Assembly: GCF_000006565.2 (NCBI RefSeq)
Contig: NC_031467.1
Location: forward strand, 1-64,000
DNA from: Toxoplasma gondii ME49
Taxonomy: Eukaryota; Apicomplexa; Conoidasida; Eucoccidiorida; Sarcocystidae
Reading direction: 5' to 3'
DNA length: 64,000 bases
The notes beneath the pieces are model-generated. The model did not search any database and was not told the DNA's origin. It saw only the letters and a program-made list of their open reading frames with translations. The position numbers were made by a program, and so were the translations under genes. Shown here piece after piece: positions 62,205-64,000 of the stretch. Each line of letters begins with the position of its first letter. Position 1 is the first letter of the stretch.

Positions 62205-64000
62205 CATGTGTAGATGCACATACGAAGGAACGTTTTTGTGTTTTGGCCTAGCATGCCTTTATAGTGTGACACACGCACTGCGAGACTAGGACTCGACCCG
62301 AGGCGAACTCAAGATCTCGCAAAAGTTCGCCACGACGACGACTTTTTACCGCAGCGTTCGAGCGTTAGAAAACGCTAAACCCTAGCAACAGATCCCCCGC
62401 TCTGGAAAGACTCTTTTTGAGGCCACGGTTGTGAAGAAGCGTCCTGTGTAGGCCCTTTTGTTTCGCTCTTTGCGGTTTTTTCACAGACTCACCGATGCCC
62501 ATGTACACACCCACCGCCAGCGAACGGCGAGGAGAGTCAGGGCCGCCACGTGGACGCCGCGATCGTCGCGTTCATCTTGCCGGAACGGCGGAAGACGAGG
62601 AATGAGGTTTTGGAACTGGAAGAAAAGTGGCGGCGCCACAGGGTGGCGGCAAGGCAGGAAACACGAAGACGCGAGACGCTGCGGTGTACTGACGCTCGAG
62701 GGCGACAGGAGGAGCGAAGACAGGGAAAGCTTCGACGAAGCCGAGGTAGAGGCAGACAGCACTGCTGGAAGAGGCGTGTGAACGCGGCGGCTTGGCGAGG
62801 GGAAAGACGACACCAACTGGGAAGGAAAGAGCGACAACAGACCACGGTTCGGAGTGGGGTGACCGAAGATGGCACGGGGAGAAATAAGAAGATGAAGAAG
62901 GTTGGCGACGATCCTCATACAAAAACAAGGAAGCCGATCCTGGTTGACTCGCCAAGTTCGAAGGAAATTGACGAGAGACGCACGGCAAAGTAGAACGGCA
63001 GAAGCCTTTCTGGCGAAGCGAGACTAAAGTGGAAAATTCAAGAGAAGAAGAACAGTCAGGGACAAACAGACGGACACCCCGTGTCCTTGAAAACTCAAAA
63101 GGACGATAGAGAACGATGACACGGAGGCGACGGCCGTGGTAAAAACTGCGAGTCGTTGCCACCTACCATGAGCATAATGAAGTCCCTAGGGCGAGTGCGA
63201 ACGAACTGGTCGATTGCATGCTGCGGCGCCCGACAGAATTCGTGTGCAGCTCGGCAATACAGGTGTTCAAGAGCGACAAGAGCTCGAGGTAGAGACAGCC
63301 ACTCTGCACTGTCGGGGTCTTCTTCCACCTTCTTCAGCTCCCCTTCTGTCTCCACCTGTCCCCCAGACGGTGACGCGGAGGCAGAGAGAGGCCCCGCAGG
63401 TTTCCCCTGGCTTCCCCCGTGGCAGGTAGAGAGCCCGGCGCGCTTGGCGAGTCCGGCTTCCAACTCGGTCTGCATGCGCGCCTCCCAAGAGCGAAGAAGA
63501 GCAGGTCTGTCGGCTCTGTTCGACTCTGCTTTCGGGAGCTTGTTGGAACAAGACAACTCTCCTTCTTCTTCCGGACCCCAGCTTTGCTCCTGTCTCGCGT
63601 CCAGTGTCTCTTTCGTAGACGGAGGGCGAGGACACACTCCGACGCGCACGAGCGAGGAAAACGCCGCGAGCTTGAGCCACACTGGTTCGGCCTCTCCGGG
63701 CATCGCCCAGAGAAAGGACCAGTCGGAGAGAAGCTCGTGGGAGGCCTGGAGAAACTCGACGCCGTCTCCAAAGAGGCCCTTGCCTTCCCAGAGGCCCTTC
63801 GCGACGCGCGCCCAGTCGCCCTCCCTCTCGTCGCCCAAACCGTGGGGCGACAGCAGCGGAGCGGCGCCCAAGACCCGCGCCTGCCAAGGAGACGGCTGAG
63901 CCTTGACGGGAGACAAAACGACTCCAGGCGAATCGCAGGGCACAGACTGGGAGGCCGTGGAGAGAGGGGAGCTCTGGGCCTTGCCGAGGGACGGCAGAGA
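52746..64000 (-). CDS. Large RAP-domain protein, N-terminus beyond window
   Basis: RAP proteins bind RNA in organelles; in apicomplexans many act on mitochondrial transcripts and fragmented rRNAs. Exons I can place on the minus strand: beyond 64000 to 63167, 62615-62493, 61938-61773, 61310-61201, 60770-58959, 58690-57026, 56247-56174, then a gap, 55511-55272, 54587-54276, 53655-53258, 52830-52746. Phases agree at every listed junction except across 55512-56173, where an exon is missing from the model. Helical-repeat signs include HVAALTLLAVR, GPRAAANVVCMLAATRE and ATGLLWALTV, like the FAST/OPR-type repeats of this class. Two long exons carry Glu/Arg/Gly-rich low-complexity inserts. The RAP domain is at the end: GLPFHFDLALPKQRIVFLLG, a long insert, then RRLIRRLTEKAGYRLIEVEA. 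The intron 54275-53656 appears to begin with GC (CAG|GCAAGG). The frame is open to the window edge, so the true start, and any targeting signal, is missing. Confidence 0.75.
61960..61974. repeat. G15 homopolymer (C15 on the coding strand)
   Basis: Fifteen G on the + strand. On the coding (minus) strand it is a C15 run ending about 21 bases before the acceptor GATCAG of the RAP-gene exon at 61938-61773, so it forms much of that intron's pyrimidine tract. Length slippage, real or from sequencing, is likely here. Confidence 0.9.
62172..62202. repeat. (AT)n dinucleotide microsatellite
   Basis: Thirty-one bases of perfect alternating A and T inside the RAP-gene intron between 61939 and 62492. It encodes nothing and is a likely polymorphic marker. 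Confidence 0.95.

Noticed and set aside
63156..63899. 247-codon + strand frame at the right edge
   Set aside because: Antisense shadow of the first visible RAP-gene exon, which stays open to the window end and has a good GTAGGT donor.
1..64000. rRNA, tRNA, CRISPR arrays, transposons
   Set aside because: No such sequence was recognised on reading. tRNA genes were not scanned by computation, so a single tRNA could be missed.

Overview
The window looks like nuclear DNA from an apicomplexan of the tissue-cyst coccidian type (Toxoplasma gondii or a close sarcocystid). The grounds are intron-dense genes with GT-AG (and two apparent GC-AG) introns, a CAAAATG start context, a telomere-like CCCTAAA tract, large Ser/Pro/Gln-rich coccidian proteins, a RAP-domain protein, a mitochondrial-type HSP90 (TRAP1) and an axonemal ruler protein (CCDC40/FAP172). 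The species call is an inference; no search was possible.

Layout. Bases 1-16197 are gene-poor, with only short open frames, one diverged ~230-bp tandem repeat (3438-3990), one weak candidate for a small secreted protein (12458-13158, minus) and an AT-rich island (15590-15840). A degenerate telomere-like array (16198-16425) follows, with the C-rich strand on +, as expected at the left end of a chromosome. The gene-bearing part begins after it: TRAP1 (+, 14 exons, 18785-26221); CCDC40/FAP172 homologue (minus, 19 exons, 26819-34659), convergent with TRAP1; a 1,979-residue intronless coiled-coil/low-complexity protein (minus, 37142-43081); a 7-exon polytopic membrane protein with a proline-rich N-terminal domain (minus, 46266-50386); and the 3' part of a large RAP-domain gene (minus, 52746 to beyond 64000).

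The exon models for TRAP1, CCDC40, the membrane protein and most of the RAP gene were built by hand from splice signals, reading-phase continuity and remembered family conservation. Every listed junction keeps phase. The RAP gene has one unresolved gap (55512-56173).

Functionally, TRAP1 and probably the RAP protein act in the mitochondrion (protein folding and organellar RNA respectively), while CCDC40 should act only in the flagellated microgamete. The genes are not an operon and nothing suggests co-regulation. I saw no rRNA, tRNA, CRISPR array, transposase or integrase. The least explained items are the polytopic glycine-zipper membrane protein, the 1,979-residue protein and the telomere-derived array with 16 kb of sequence beyond it.
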